From the NCBI RefSeq assembly GCF_042453785.1, contig NC_091673.1:11503501-11567500 (forward strand): a stretch of 64,000 nucleotides of DNA, written 5' to 3'. This document shows positions 12,668-24,770 of the stretch, piece after piece. The notes beneath the pieces are model-generated. The model was given only the letters and a program-made list of their open reading frames with translations. It did no database searches and had not been told where the DNA came from. Origin of the DNA: Malus domestica (Eukaryota > Streptophyta > Magnoliopsida > Rosales > Rosaceae). Made by a program: the position numbers and the translations under genes. How positions within the stretch are numbered: the stretch's first letter is position 1; every line of letters starts with the position of its first letter.

Positions 12668-13333
12668 TGTTGTGCTATGACAACACCAAACCTTTTTGGA
12701 ACCAACTCAAGCTAACCCACAGGAAATATATCAAATGAAATGCAAGAACAAAATATTAAAGACACCAAGATTTTAACGAGGTTCCTCAACAGTCAGTGTA
12801 ACTGGAGTACGTCCTCGGAGCAGTAGGAGCTCACCCAATAATCCACTATCAACCAAATGGAAGTTTACAAAGTGTTGGCAAGCTCACAACCCAAAACCCC
12901 AATACAAACAATAGCTCTCACACACCAAATAAACAAATAGAGAAAAATATAATGAATAATTTCTTCTCTATACGAAGCTCAAAGCTAATACACAAATACA
13001 ACTTTAATTGAGTGAGAACTAACAAAGAAAGAAAATCACCTTTCTTTCTTATATGGGAGCTGCGTACCTCTCTTCTTCTTTCTGTTGCTCCCTCCTATTT
13101 TCTTCTTCTGCGGCTGTTTTCTTCTCATAACAACAAAAACAGCAATTGCTGCTCAATAATTCCTTAAGTCACCCCGTGACTTCCCACATGGGCCAAAGAA
13201 AAAAAAGTTTTCTCCAACATTATCATTTGTCATCATCACAAAGCAAGGAACAACATCATGATGTCTCCCTTTTTTTTTCTTTTTTTTTGTTTAATAGCCA
13301 AAAGGTAATGGCCACTTGGCCACCATTCAACAA
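12668..13333 (-). repeat. Copia 3' LTR
   Basis: 666 bp, nearly identical to 17552-18216. It contains the TTCTTTCTTATATGGGAGCT segment and T-rich runs shared by both copies. Confidence 0.9.
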
Positions 13334-13473
13334 TCTCCACATTGGCCAAGTTCCGAAAACGCCATGATAAGCCAACCAACACAATTGACCCAAAAAATCA
13401 CTCTCAAACACTAGCAAGAAAACAACTCATGCCGAGCCAAATGCTCCAAAACTCCTACTGCTCAACGCCTTCT

Positions 13474-16400
13474 TTATATAGGCATAATGTGAGCCAAGTT
13501 CAAACAGTGAACAAACTTGGCTACACCAACAACCTTAGTTAACATATTAGCGGGGTTGTCTTTAGTTGGAATCTTCTGGAGAATGATTTCCCCTTCACTA
13601 ATAATTTCACGAACAAAGTGATAACGCACATCTATGTGCTTGGTCCTCGTATGATGAACCTGATACTTGGCCAAATAAATGACACTCTGATTATCACAAT
13701 GTACCTCCACCTGCTTCTGATCAACTCTCAAATCTCTAATCAGCCCATGTATCCAAATGGCCTCCTTTAAGCTTTAGCAACTGCCATATATTCAGCCTCT
13801 GTAGTAAACAAGGCAACAGACGACTACAAAATGGACCTCCAACAAACTGGTCCTTTAGCCATAGTAAACACATAGCCTGTAGTAAACTTCCTTCCATCCA
13901 GATCACCTGCATAATCTGAATCAACATAACCAACTGCAAAATGACCAATACCAGAGTCATCCCTTTCAAAGCATAAACCAACATCTCGAGTACCATGGAG
14001 ATATCTCAATATCCACTTAGCTGCTTGCCAATGCTCTTTACCTGGATTATACATATATCGACTCACCATGCCAACTGCATGAGCAATATCCGGTCTAGAG
14101 CATACCATTGCATACATCAAACTACCAACCAAATTTGCATATGGTATATTTTTCATTTGCAGCTTCTCTTTATCAGTTTTAGGATATGTAGAGAACTCAA
14201 TTTAAAATGAGGAGCCAAAGGGGTACTAATTGATTTGGTTGAATCATGAACTCCAAACTTCCAGATCAACTTCTCAAGGTATTGTCTTTGATTCAAACTG
14301 ACCAAATCCTTCTCTCTATCTCTAGTGATCTCCATGCCAAGGATCTTCTTCGCTTCACCAAGATCCTTCATCTCGAACTCGTTCTTCATTTGTTTCTTCA
14401 ATTTCTCAATCTCTTCAACATTCTTTGAGGCAATCAACATATCATCAACATATATCAATAAATAAATGAAAGACCCATCTTGCAACTTCTTGAAGTACAC
14501 ACAATGATCATATTGACTTCTAGAATAATTTTGGCCTCTCATAAATTTATCAAACCTCAAATACCATTGCCTTGGAGATTGCTTCAAGCCATAAAGTGAT
14601 TTCTTCAATTTGCAAGACAAATTTTCCTTCCCTTTCACTATATACCCATCCAGTTGACACATATAGATCTCTTCATTCAAATCACCATGTAGGAAAGCCG
14701 TCTTCACATCGAGTTGCACAAGCTCAAGATCATATTGTGCAACAAGAGCTAACATAATATGAATTGAGGAGTGCTTCACAACCGGAGAAAATATTTCATT
14801 GTAGTCAATGCCCTCCTTTTGTGCATACCCTTTAGCAACTAATCTTACTTTAAATCTCACATTGCTTTTCTCATCAGCATCCCCCTTCTTGGCATACACC
14901 CATTTGCAACCGATGGCTTTCTTGCCCTTAGGCAATTTAGCTAACTCCCAAGTCTTGTTCTTCAAGAGAGAATTCATCTCATCACCCATGACATTGCACC
15001 ACCTCTTCTTCTCATCACTCTCAATGACTTCCTTGAAATTTGATGGAATATCATTAATGATAATAGGAAGAGCAAAAGCAACATAGTCACTATACCGAGC
15101 TGGCTTGGTAATTTGTCTCTTTCCTCTGTTCTTTGTAATAGACTCTTGAGGTGAAACTTGCTCTTCAACTTGAATAGAATCTTCAAGTTCAACTTCTTCA
15201 ACATCCTCATGGTCTCCAACTTCTTCACTTGTAGTGGCTTCGACATCAGCGGAAATAGGATTTGAAGTACCAGAGGCAACTTTCTCAAGCTCCACTTGTT
15301 GGACATCTTTCACATTCTTCTCAGAGACTTTGTACATACTTTCTTCATCAAATGTCACATCTCTGCTGATTACAAGTTTTTTCATCTCTGGGCACCACAA
15401 CCTATAACCTTTGACACCACTACTAAAACCAAGAAAGATAGCATTTTTGGCTCTAGGATCAAGTTTATTTTCAGTCACATGAAAATAAGCAGGTGAACCA
15501 AAAATACGGATATAGTCATAATCAGAAGAAGGTTTTCCAGTCCATACCTCTATTGGTGTCTTACCCTGAACAGTAGCTGAGGGTAACCGGTTGATGATGT
15601 AACATGCATAATTAACTGCCTCTGCCCAAAATGACTTGCTTAAACCCGACTAAGACAACATACATCTAACCTTCTCAAGCAAGGTTCGATTCAATCTTTC
15701 TGCAACTCCATTTTGTTGTGGAGTTCCCCGAACACTGAAATGTCTCACAATTCCTTCCTCTTTGCAAACTTTAAAGAAAGGATCAGATGTGTATTCACCA
15801 CCATTATCCAATCTCAAAATCTTAATCTTTCTCCCAGTCTGGTTCTCAACCATTTTCTTCCAACCCAAGAAAATGCTTAACACCTCACTCTTGTGCTTCA
15901 TAGTGTAAACCCAAGACCTTTTTGAATAATCATCAACAAAGGTCACGAACCAATATCTACCACTTAAAGATGGAGTCTTTGTAGGACCCCAAACATCCGA
16001 ATGCACATAATCAAGAATGCCATTCGTTTGATGTACAGCAGTACCAAACTTCACTCTAGTTTGCTTCCCCAAGACACAATGCTCGCAGAAATCAAGCTTA
16101 CAAGTCGTGGCACCTTTTAGAAGACTTTTTTTCACAAGCCTTTGTAAAGCTTTCTCACCGGCATGGCCTAATCTCATATGCCACAGTCTAGTAGTATATG
16201 AATCAGATGTGCCCATATTTTCAGAGACTACAGATGCTTCACCTGTCACAGTGTTTCCCTGCAATAAATACAAATGACCACATCGAGGAGCTTTCATCAC
16301 AACAAGTGCACCATAAGTAACTTTCAATGTCTGTCCATCTGAATGAAACCTGAAGCCCTTGGATTCCAAAGTACCTAAAGAAATAAGATTTTTCTTCAAA

Positions 16401-17511
16401 TTTGGTACATACCGAACACCTGTCAACTCTTTAACCATGCCATCATGCAACTTCAAACGAACTGTACCAATCCCTTTTGTTGTGTAAGGATTGTCATCTC
16501 CCATGAACACAACACCGCCATCAAACTCTTTCAAGCTTGAAAACCAATCATTGTGAGGAGTCATATGATGAGTACAACCCGTATCCAACACCCATTTAGT
16601 AGCACAATCAAATGATGAGGAAGTGGTTAAAGCAAAATAAAAAACACCTGTTTCAACCTCAGCAACATTGGCTTCAGAACTTTCTTTTCCTTTGGTCTTC
16701 AACTTAGGACAATCTTTCTTCCAATGACCCTTATTATGACAAAAGGCACATTCATCCCTTTCCAAGGTTTTTCTACCTTTAGAGTTTCCTCTAGGTCGAG
16801 AGTATGATTTTTTCTTACTAGAAGATGACTTCTTCTCCAATGATCTACCTCTAACAAATAAAGCTTCAGAGGTACTATCATGATTTTATCTCTATGCCTC
16901 ATTTCATAATTCATCAAGGCATTTGACACATCTTCAAATTTCACAGTTTCTTTACCATGCATAATAGTGGTAACAAAATGCTCATAAGAGTCCGGTAAGG
17001 AATTCAACAATATTAAGGCCTTATCTTCATCCTTAATATCCTCATCTAAATTTAACAAGTCGGCAATCAACTTATTAAAAGCATCAAGGTGTCTAATCAT
17101 TTTTGTACCTTCTTTGTATTGAAAGCGGTAGAGCTTTTTCTTCAAGTGTAGCCAGTTCTCTGCACTCTTCGTCATATACTTGTCTTCCAATTTTTGCCAC
17201 AACACACTTGCTACCGTCTCCCGCATCACAAAATACTTCTGAGTTTTTGCAAGGCATAACCGAATTGAAGAGCAAGCCCACAAATTTAATTTCTCCCAGT
17301 CCGGCTTCGACATAGCTTCTGGCTTCTCTCCCAAAGCGGCAAGTAGATCTTGTTGAGCGAACACATCTTTGACCTTACATTGCCACATCCCGAAGTTGTT
17401 TGTGCCATCAAACTTTTCCACTTCGAACTTTACATTTTGCACCGTAGTTCTTGCAAACCCGGAGCTGCTTCCAAAAGGATTTTCATCTTGCCTGTCTGAC
17501 ATCTTTGGCAA
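13474..17511 (-). pseudogene. Copia gag-pol polyprotein, broken
   Basis: Gag starts at 17511 (MPKMSDRQDENPFG). Then come a zinc knuckle CAFCHNKGHWKKDC, protease WVLDTGCTHHMT, the GAG-pre-integrase WHMRLGHAGEKALQ, and the integrase core with DYVHSDVWGP, DNGGEY and GTPQQNGVAERLNRT. Reverse transcriptase follows (NEIFSPVVKHSSIH; YVDDMLIAS near 14440-14460), then RNase H (DSDYAGDLDGRK, TTEAEYMA). The order protease-integrase-RT is diagnostic of Ty1-copia. Lesions are a frameshift near 16880, TAG at 15650, a frameshift near 14200, TAG near 13825 and a frameshift near 13770. The element therefore could not supply its own proteins, although its transcription signals may remain. Confidence 0.92.
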
Positions 17512-17551
17512 CTAGACAGTACCCAAGAGCAACCAGTGCTCTGATACCAAT

Positions 17552-18216
17552 TATTGTGCTATGACAGCACCAAACCTTTTTGGAACCAACTCAAGCTAAC
17601 CCACAGGAAATATATCAAATGAAATGCAAGAACAAAATATTAAAGACACCAAGATTTTAACAAGGTTCCTCAATAGTCAGTGTAATTGGAGCACGTCCTC
17701 GGAGCAGTAGGAGCTCACCCAATAATCCACTATCAACCAAATGGAAGTTTACAAAGTGTTGGCAAGCTCATAACACAAAACCCCAATACAACCAATAGCT
17801 CTCACACACCAAATAAACAAATAGAGAGAAATATAATGAATAATTTCTTCTCTATACGAAGCTTAAAGCTAATACACAAATACAACTTTAATTGAGTGAG
17901 AACTATCAAAGAAAGAAAATCACCTTTCTTTCTTATATGGGAGCTGCGTACCTCTCTTCTTCTTTCTGCTGCTCCCTCCTATTTTCTTCTTCTGCGGCTG
18001 TTTTCTTCTCATAACAACAAAACAGCAATTGCTGCTAAATAATTCCTTAAGTCACCCCGTGACTTCCCACATGGGCCAAAGAAAAAAAAAGTTTTCTCCA
18101 ACATTATCATTTGTCATCATCACAAAGCAAGGAACAACATCAAGATGTCTCCCCTTTTTTTTTTCTTTTTTTTTTTAATAGCCAAAAGGTAATGGCCACT
18201 TGGCCACCATTCAACA
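17552..18216 (-). repeat. Copia 5' LTR
   Basis: 665 bp. Its inner edge reads TATTGTGCT where the other LTR has TGTTGTGCT. It is followed internally by the primer-binding site at about 17538-17549. Confidence 0.9.
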
Positions 18217-19645
18217 CCTCCTTCCTTCGATGTAGAACTCATTCTCAACATTCTCACCATATGATATGTAGTTCTGTGTAATGTCATCTACAATGCGATA
18301 AACATCTGCATAAACAAATTTGGACCCCTCAAGGTTGGCGTTAAGCTCCGTGAGAAGGCTCTTCAACTCGGGGTTGAACAATTGCGCAAACTGATTTGGT
18401 TTTTCGACACAGGAGTCTCCTGCATCAAGATTTGTATCCCTCTCTTAGGGTATGCACCCAATTGGTCCTACATTTGTCACAAGAATCTTCCTTGCTCCCA
18501 AATTGTACAGTCTCTGCAAGGGTAACGCGTCTATTACATAAAACTGCAATGCCGAATATTCATATGTAAAAAGCAAAGGAAAACGATAGTAAATTTACTG
18601 TAAGTTGTAATCTGTATATTGAAATCAAAATTCCCACAAATGTTTCCGGAGGTATCAATTTTTGCTCAGGAGCTGAGATCACCGGCGTCAAGTAGTTGTT
18701 AATGAAATCGTTCGACCCCATTGTTACGGAGAAGAGAGCCTTGCTTAATTGCTCCAGAGCTGCAGGAAGGCCAAAGCTGGAGATAATGTCTTGCCTGGTA
18801 TTAGCAAAGAAATCTAGCTGTTCATCCATGTTTAATCGACCTCCCTATCAAATTGCACTAGGTTTACGTCAAATCAAAGCATTGTATGTACAAATAAATA
18901 AAAACTCCAAACATTGAGTGCACAAGAAACCTTACAAAAATCTTCCCTGTGTGATTAAGGATTCCACCTCCACCAGAAGCATAATTTATACCCTGCAGAA
19001 TTTTCGGCCCGGCAGTTGTTGGAGATAAGTAAGGAGGAGTGAAACCTTTGAAGGCAAGTTGCTGACCTGTAAAGACTAAAATCAATTAAAAAGAAGGAAG
19101 AACCAGGAACAAAATATAAAAAAAAAATAAAAATGGAGAACTTGCCTATTATGTCAATAGTTGTTCTTCCATTTGTGTATCTTCCAGTTGGCTTTCCGAA
19201 ATCGATTCCATTGGGAAGATAGTTGGCCTTGGAGAGTGACACAAGGTAGTTGTTGTTTCCCGCATCGACCAAAGAATCCCCAAACACAAAATTAGCAGGA
19301 ACCTGTTTTGCCAAGCATATTCTCCAAAATAGCACAAAAATTGCTGAAGTTTGGAAGAAAATGCCAAGCTTAGTGAATGTTCTATTTGATAGGCCATCCA
19401 TTGCAAAGAATGTGAAGAAAGATAATACAAAACTTTCACAGATTAAAAGGAGGCAACATCAGCAGCTATTCTTACATGGAAATTGAAATATATAATGTGA
19501 GGAAATATGATTATTTGCAGGCTGCTAAGTTAGAGAGTGCTTTGACCAGCTTTTAATATTAGCAAAAGGGCATCTCAAAATACCAAAATAATAATTAATT
19601 AAGTTGAAGACAAAGAAGGAAGTTGAGTTTCCACAATAAAATTAA

Positions 19646-19799
19646 GGGAACTTTAACGAAAAGCACCCGGTACTGTTCACTTTAACGAAAAACCACATTT
19701 TTACACTAAAAAGTCAATTCTGGTACTATTCACTTTACCCTTTATTTTGTCCTTATCATTAAAACTCAAAGTTTTCAAGCCCTTTTCATTAGTTTTCCT
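19646..19799. mobile_element. Mutator-like MITE
   Basis: 154 bp starting GGGAACTTTAACGAAAAGC and ending CTTTTCATTAGTTTTCCT, which are inverted-repeat ends. It is flanked by the 9-bp direct repeat TAAAATTAA at 19637-19645 and 19800-19808, the target-site length of Mutator-type elements. It is non-coding. Confidence 0.75.
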
Positions 19800-19809
19800 T
19801 AAAATTAAT

Positions 19810-21072
19810 TCATAATTCAATCTCTTTATAAGCACAAGAGTTAGTAAACTTCCAACGTGAAATATTTTTTCTCATCCTTACAAAAGAAGATTTATTAACC
19901 TCACTTTAAGTACATATACATGGATGATATAAGACCATGAATTGTGATGATTAAGGATTGCTTAAGAGAAGAAGAAGAAAATTGAGGTTACACCATAAAA
20001 CTAATTGGAAATATGAGGAGTAGCCCAATTACTTCATTTCCCCCCGATGTGGGATTGATACTCTCAACAGAAGCGTATATGGTAAAACACAATCATAAAA
20101 ATATGAGGTGTCAACTTTGTTTGTAAGGAAAATGCTAGAATAAATCGTGCACACGTGTATGAACTGATGAACACAAGCTTAAATAATAGTCATGATCAAC
20201 TCTGTGTGAGACCGATCCTAACACTCCTCTTGTTTGTAAATATTGATTGCCTTGCAAAATTAGCAGCAACCACCCGTGGGGACAATGCCGCAGGTGCAGT
20301 TTCAACGCCAAAAGACGTACATATTCAAGTGACTAAAGTTGCACTTGCATATATGAGGCCAAATAAAAGAAAAAAAGTGGCTAAAGTTGGAACCCAAGTG
20401 TGTAGTCCGTGCACTAGTTATTTCTTTCAACTAACAATGAACCTATCAAACCAGTAAATAGGAATATCATATGGAGGAAATTTAATGCAAATAAGTCTGA
20501 ATATTTCCTTTAGCTTCGGAGCAAATTTGCAGCAACTCATAGCCTAAAACAAATCTTTTACAGGAATAGTAGTTAATTAATTAGGATTCTTGTCGTGCAG
20601 TTCAGGCAATACCTATAAACCAGTCGGCATTTATAAGCTGCGTGACTGACCGGTGCCTAATAAAAGTCATAAGAGTTACCGGCAACTAGGTGCATATGCC
20701 ATTTTCTTTGAGGCGACAGATAGACGGAACAGGTTGTGCACCACAACTAGGTTCGATTTATGGAACTTGCTACTCTAAGACAATCTCCAATAGGATGGGG
20801 TAATCACCCCTAATTCATGTATTTAGGCGGATTAAAATTTGGGTTTGTCACATTTTTTGGCTAATTCCTCTGATTAATATGTGTTTAGGCGGATACAAAT
20901 TTGAGTTATGTCACATTTTTTTTTTTAACGTTTCACCAATTGATATTTTCTTTGAGTGATGCTAGGCTAGAGAGACCATCTACTTGTGTCATATTTTGTA
21001 AATCACATGTTGTGGTGATCGGGTTGAATTTCTTCTTTAAATAGGAGATGGAAAGCAGGCATGTAATACAAG
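19810..21072. other. Intergenic DNA between GDSL-A and GDSL-B
   Basis: It contains a copy of the dispersed repeat with ATATGAGGAGTAGCCCAATT (19990-20080). At 20775-20935 there are two copies of a TAGGCGGAT...TTTGGGTT/TTGAGTT...TGTCACATTTTT module. The reading frame 20155-20457 resembles no known family. Confidence 0.45.
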
Positions 21073-21185
21073 TGATATTAGGGTATAAGGGTATCAAATC
21101 TCGGGATCCTAGGTGTAAGGGCTATCAAACCTCGGGACCCTGGGTGTATGGGCTATCAAACCTCGGGACCCTGGGTGTAAGGGTA
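21073..21185. repeat. 31-bp minisatellite, about 3.5 copies
   Basis: The unit is like AAGGGCTATCAAACCTCGGG followed by ACCCTGGGTGT, head to tail. The first copy is the most diverged. Confidence 0.8.
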
Positions 21186-21773
21186 AATATTATTTAACAA
21201 ATTGAGTTATAAGCTTCTTATAGCTGAATTGATATCACCAAACAACCCAAACTAAATCTTTGACAACAACAACAACAAAACATTTTCCCATTAAGTAGGT
21301 TACTAAATCTTTGACAAAAAAAAAAAAAACCCAAACTAAATCTTTAACAATAAAGGTTTGATCCAACGATCCAAATTTAAAATCAACAGTAAAAACAATA
21401 ATGTTGATTATGTTCTAATGAATTAAATCTGTTTTCGGAGTTAATTTTTTAAATTAAAATGTTCACAAAAAGAAATCAAGATAGTCTCTAAACACAAACT
21501 AACTTTAAAAAAAAAAAGGTTAAAACAATTCATAAAACTAGGAACTCAAATTTTAGTCACTAGGGTGAGGCAAAATAACTGTTTGAGTCAAGGCCAAATT
21601 TAAATTTGTAGCCTTTACCAATGGAGAAGTATAAGAAACCTATTCTTCATAATCTCATAATGGTACTTCCAAAGCCACATCAAATTTCATATAAGGGTTT
21701 CCAGGCCACTGGTCAAGATTGCATAAGTTGTCTTAAATTCATTGGTGACATATAAGTTAAGTCACCATCCATT

Positions 21774-21944
21774 AGGAGGACTAATCCTATGTAATCCATT
21801 AGCTAAAGTTTGTCCGGACAGATCAAAGTATGTATTCTGGGATCCATTCCACTTAACAGAGGCTGGTAATCTGGATCCCAGAATACATACTTTGATCTGT
21901 CCGGACAAACTTTAGCTAATGGATTACATAGGATTAGTCCTCCT
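21774..21944. repeat. Perfect 73-bp inverted repeat, copy 1
   Basis: The arms 21774-21846 and 21872-21944 are exact reverse complements around a 25-bp loop. The left arm plus loop is an inverted copy of exon sequence (on the plus strand it reads GGLILCNPLAKVCPDRS to FHLTEAGN). It should extrude as a long hairpin. Confidence 0.95.
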
Positions 21945-22133
21945 CGGGGCCCGGCCGTTGAGCAGCATGCAGAAATTCCATTCTCAAACCCTAAGAAACC
22001 TATTCTTCATAATCTCATAATGGTACTTCCAAAGCCACATCAAATTTCATATAAGGGTTTCCAGGCCACTGGTCAAGATTGCATAAGTTGTCTTAAATTC
22101 ATTGGTGACATATAAGTTAAGTCACCATCCATT

Positions 22134-22303
22134 AGGAGGACTAATCCTATGTAATCCATTAGCTAAAGTTTGTCCGGACAGATCAAAGTATGTATTCTGG
22201 GATCCATTCCACTTAACAGAGGCTGGTAATCTGGATCCCAGAATACATACTTTGATCTGTCCGGACAAATTTAGCTAATGGATTACATAGGATTAGTCCT
22301 CCT
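22134..22303. repeat. 73-bp inverted repeat, copy 2
   Basis: Second copy of the palindrome in the tandem duplication: arms 22134-22206 and about 22232-22303. The right arm is one base shorter because of the deletion. Confidence 0.93.
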
Positions 22304-23903
22304 CGGGGCCCGGCCGTTGAGCAGCATGCAGAAATTCCATTCTCAAACCCTAAGAAACATAACAAAGGTACGTACTTACTATTGTTACTTAGTTGTTAAT
22401 TTCATGATATATTAATGAACAATGCTGCAGTTTCATGCCCTCAAAATATAATGTGAGGAATATACCGTATGATACATAATTTTCGGTGAGATCTGTTAAT
22501 ATCTGGTAAATATCTGCATAAACAAAGTTTGCCCCTTTGAGATCCTTGTTAAGCTCAACGAGCAAGCGCTTCAACTTGTTGTTGTACATCCGGGCCATCT
22601 TATTTACTACACGAGCACAAGTTCCCCCTGGAAGGAAATGTAAATCTTTCTCCCATGGGATGCACCCACCTGGTCCAGCATTACCGACGATAAACTTTCT
22701 TGGATTCAAGTTGTAGAGTGTCTGCAAGGAAAAAAGGGCCAAGTTTATGTTTAGAAAATTACCAGGGAATATTTTGTGGGAGATTGACTAAAAATGATCA
22801 GAAATCAAGTTCAATTATTGACTAATCAAAATCAAAGATCGACGAAATACTTTTAAAACTGACCATTTCAGTAATTGAAATTTCGAAAATATTATCATTT
22901 GGCCAATTTCCTTATTTTTTGGTATGTGTTTTTGTTGTTGCATTCAATATTCAATAATCCAAAACTACTAGGGATTAGTCTTTTAGGATTTTTACCCTGA
23001 GTCCTAATTTGAGTCTTGAAATCAATAAATCCAGAAAAGCTTTGTCTGACATAGGCTTGGGAGATGTCTCCCTAAACATTATGTCGTTAGAGCCAATTGC
23101 GATGCCATAAATTGCTCTTCTCAACAATTTCTGAGCTGCAGGAATACCAATCCTCGACATGATAGCTGCAGCAGTCCTCCCATGGTAACTGACTTGCGTC
23201 TCAAAATTGATTCGATCCCCCTATATGCACATACAGTTTTGATTTTAAATTGAACTTGTTCGAAATAAATAGGTATGAAAGAGATCATGCGATCTTGCGG
23301 GTATATATAAACTGATTAAGTTTGGAATTAAGACTAGCTACCTAGCAATTTCATCAAATCCGAAAACCCTAGCAGATGATTAGCAGAGAAAACCTACAAA
23401 GATTGAACCAGTGGAGTTGGAAATTCCGGACGCACTGGAAGCATAATTGACACCCTGGAGAAGCATGTCTCTCCAACCGTAGTTGGTGCCAAGTAAGGAG
23501 GAGTAAAATTTTTAAAACCCAACTCCTGTTCTGTCATAACAAAATAAGAACACTAACAGTAAATAACAATTTTCCAGAGTTGAATTCCAAAAAGCACGTT
23601 AGCTAGGCTTATGTATGAATATTTCATTAAAATGTACGTACGAAGAATGTCGAAAACTGTTCTCCCGTTTGTAAATCGTCCTGTTGGATTCCCAAAATCA
23701 ATTCCATAGGGATAAAAGTTTCCCTTTGCTACAGTTTGAAGGTAGTTGTTGTTTCCCACATCAACTAAGGAGTCGCCAAAAGTGAAAAAGGCAGGAACAT
23801 TTTTGGCTGATGAGCAGGTAACCATTTGGAATAAAATCCTCATCGTGAACTATAATGTGCAGAAAACATAACTTTTTTTCTTTTTGGTAAGAGGGTTTGT
23901 TGG

Positions 23904-23913
23904 TTATATATAC
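23904..23913 (-). promoter_or_regulatory. TATA box of GDSL-B
   Basis: GTATATATAA on the minus strand lies about 60 bp upstream of the exon 1 ATG. It is embedded in a module (GAGGGTTTGTTGGTTATATA on the plus strand) shared with the GDSL-D promoter. Confidence 0.55.
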
Positions 23914-24770
23914 AACTTTATAAATTTTTGCGGGGAAACTTGTGCCTAACTGGCAAATGAAATTCCCCTTTTCTTCTAAATTTGTGCCCAACTTTCTAGG
24001 TCGGCCACATCTGGCCTCTGTAATCAAAATTGCGTGACCATCATGAGCCATCTTCTTTGGCAATTGGTATTGGGTGTTTTTCTTGTTTTCATTATAAAGC
24101 TGGTTCACTTTTAAGTGTTTGGTGAAAACAAAACCTAAGTATTTTAAAAGAAATGGCCTCCAAACAAAATTTTTATCCATGACGAGGGAAAGTTCTATAA
24201 TTATTTCAATAGAAGAATACAAATCTGACCGCGCTAGCTGATAAGCAAACTCAAGTGTAAAATAAAATGATATTGTCACATGAGTAAATGAAGCTGGAGA
24301 CTTCGACATGAGTTCATAATTTCGAGTTATGTTATGATATTAATCACATAGATTCTCGTTGCAATAAATTTGTAGCTCAAATGATTAAGATATTCACTTT
24401 AATTAAACCCGAAGCCATGTGTTTGATTTATTCTTTCCTAATATTACAAAAATATTTATAGTTTATGAGGTCATATAGAAAAACTTGAGTAGGATGCTCA
24501 ATCATATCATCTAAATGGCACATCTTACGGTGATCCCTCGTTGATGCTACCAATAGTAAAAGTTCTCTCGTAAGGTAGATCTAAGAATTTTTTTTTGAGG
24601 GCATGGCTCAAGTCACTAGGGGCATCGTGATTCTCCTGCTAATAAACAGGGAAAAGTATTATTTTCCCTTTTTTTGAACTTTTAACTTTTGAAGGTAAAG
24701 TGAGATATTTGTCACAAAAAAATAAAGTGAGATATCGATAGCAGCTTGGTAAAATGAGGTGCATGCATTA

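Larger units (their letters stand above)
12668..18216 (-). mobile_element. Ty1-copia LTR retrotransposon
   Basis: A complete 5.55-kb element on the minus strand. It is bounded by 5-bp target duplications CCTCC (12663-12667 and 18217-18221) and LTRs of about 665 bp that read TGTTGAATGG...CA on the minus strand. The primer-binding site TGGTATCAGAGC (initiator tRNA-Met type) is at about 17549-17538, next to the right (5') LTR. A purine-rich tract precedes the left (3') LTR. By eye the LTRs differ at roughly 15-20 positions, so the insertion is fairly recent. The coding region is broken. Confidence 0.93.
12562..18249. mobile_element. MITE in GDSL-A intron 4, split by a copia element
   Basis: GTTGAGAATGAATTCCACAT at 12562 is matched in inverted orientation by a segment ending at 18249. 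The roughly 40-bp inverted repeats run to GGGACCTTGC/GCAAGGTCCC. The two halves (12562-12667 and 18222-18249) become continuous when the copia element and one target copy are removed. The right end lies only about 8 bp from the exon 4 donor. It resembles a dispersed family seen elsewhere in the window (near 20000, 32750, 38020 and 38520). Confidence 0.75.
12245..19401 (-). pseudogene. GDSL esterase/lipase A, disrupted
   Basis: Secreted GDSL-type lipid/ester hydrolase of the plant SGNH family. The exons are 19401-19146, 19066-18936, 18844-18599, 18513-18258 and 12468-12245. Phases agree, giving a conceptual length of 370 aa. Exon 1 encodes a hydrophobic signal segment and FVFGDSLVDAGNNN with nucleophile Ser43. 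Exon 3 has VTMGSNDF and exon 5 has WDPYHPSDAAN with the catalytic Asp and His. In exon 4 codon 234 is TAA (GCIP*ERD, family Tyr), so the product would stop before the Asp/His block. The donor of intron 1 is GC (GGCAAG). Intron 4 is 5.8 kb because it holds a MITE that contains a copia element. The gene could still make a truncated transcript; I call it a pseudogene with good confidence. Confidence 0.85.
21632..22350. repeat. 360-bp tandem duplication containing a palindrome
   Basis: Positions 21632-21991 and 21992-22350 are the same sequence, differing by one deleted base near 22270. The joint lies at TAAGAAAC, an 8-bp motif also present at both outer edges, which suggests microhomology-mediated duplication. 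Each unit covers the 3' UTR, the terminal exon and the 3' end of intron 4 of GDSL-B. Confidence 0.93.
21713..23843 (-). pseudogene. GDSL esterase/lipase B, disrupted
   Basis: The exons are 23843-23642 ([16 protein letters not shown]), 23530-23398, 23220-22996 ([19 protein letters not shown]), 22721-22466 (TLYNLNPRKF to ENYVSYG) and a terminal exon from 22349 (GFENGISACCS). Phases match genes C and D. Lesions: exon 2 has a 2-bp GA insertion (GGAGAGACATG where C and D read GGAGACATG). The terminal exon is interrupted right after WDP, between the catalytic Asp and His, by an inverted copy of itself, and the rearranged exon is duplicated in tandem. The copy next to exon 4 also lost one base near 22270. 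The signal segment is shorter than in C and D. The original tail MNLRQLMQS and stop survive at 21713 and again at about 22073. Confidence 0.88.

Noticed and set aside
20155-20457. 100-codon plus-strand frame (MYELMNTSLNNSHDQ...)
   Set aside because: No recognisable domain and no gene context; probably chance in repeat-derived DNA.
21073-21185. CRISPR-like array
   Set aside because: Contiguous head-to-tail minisatellite with no unique spacers, in a plant genome.
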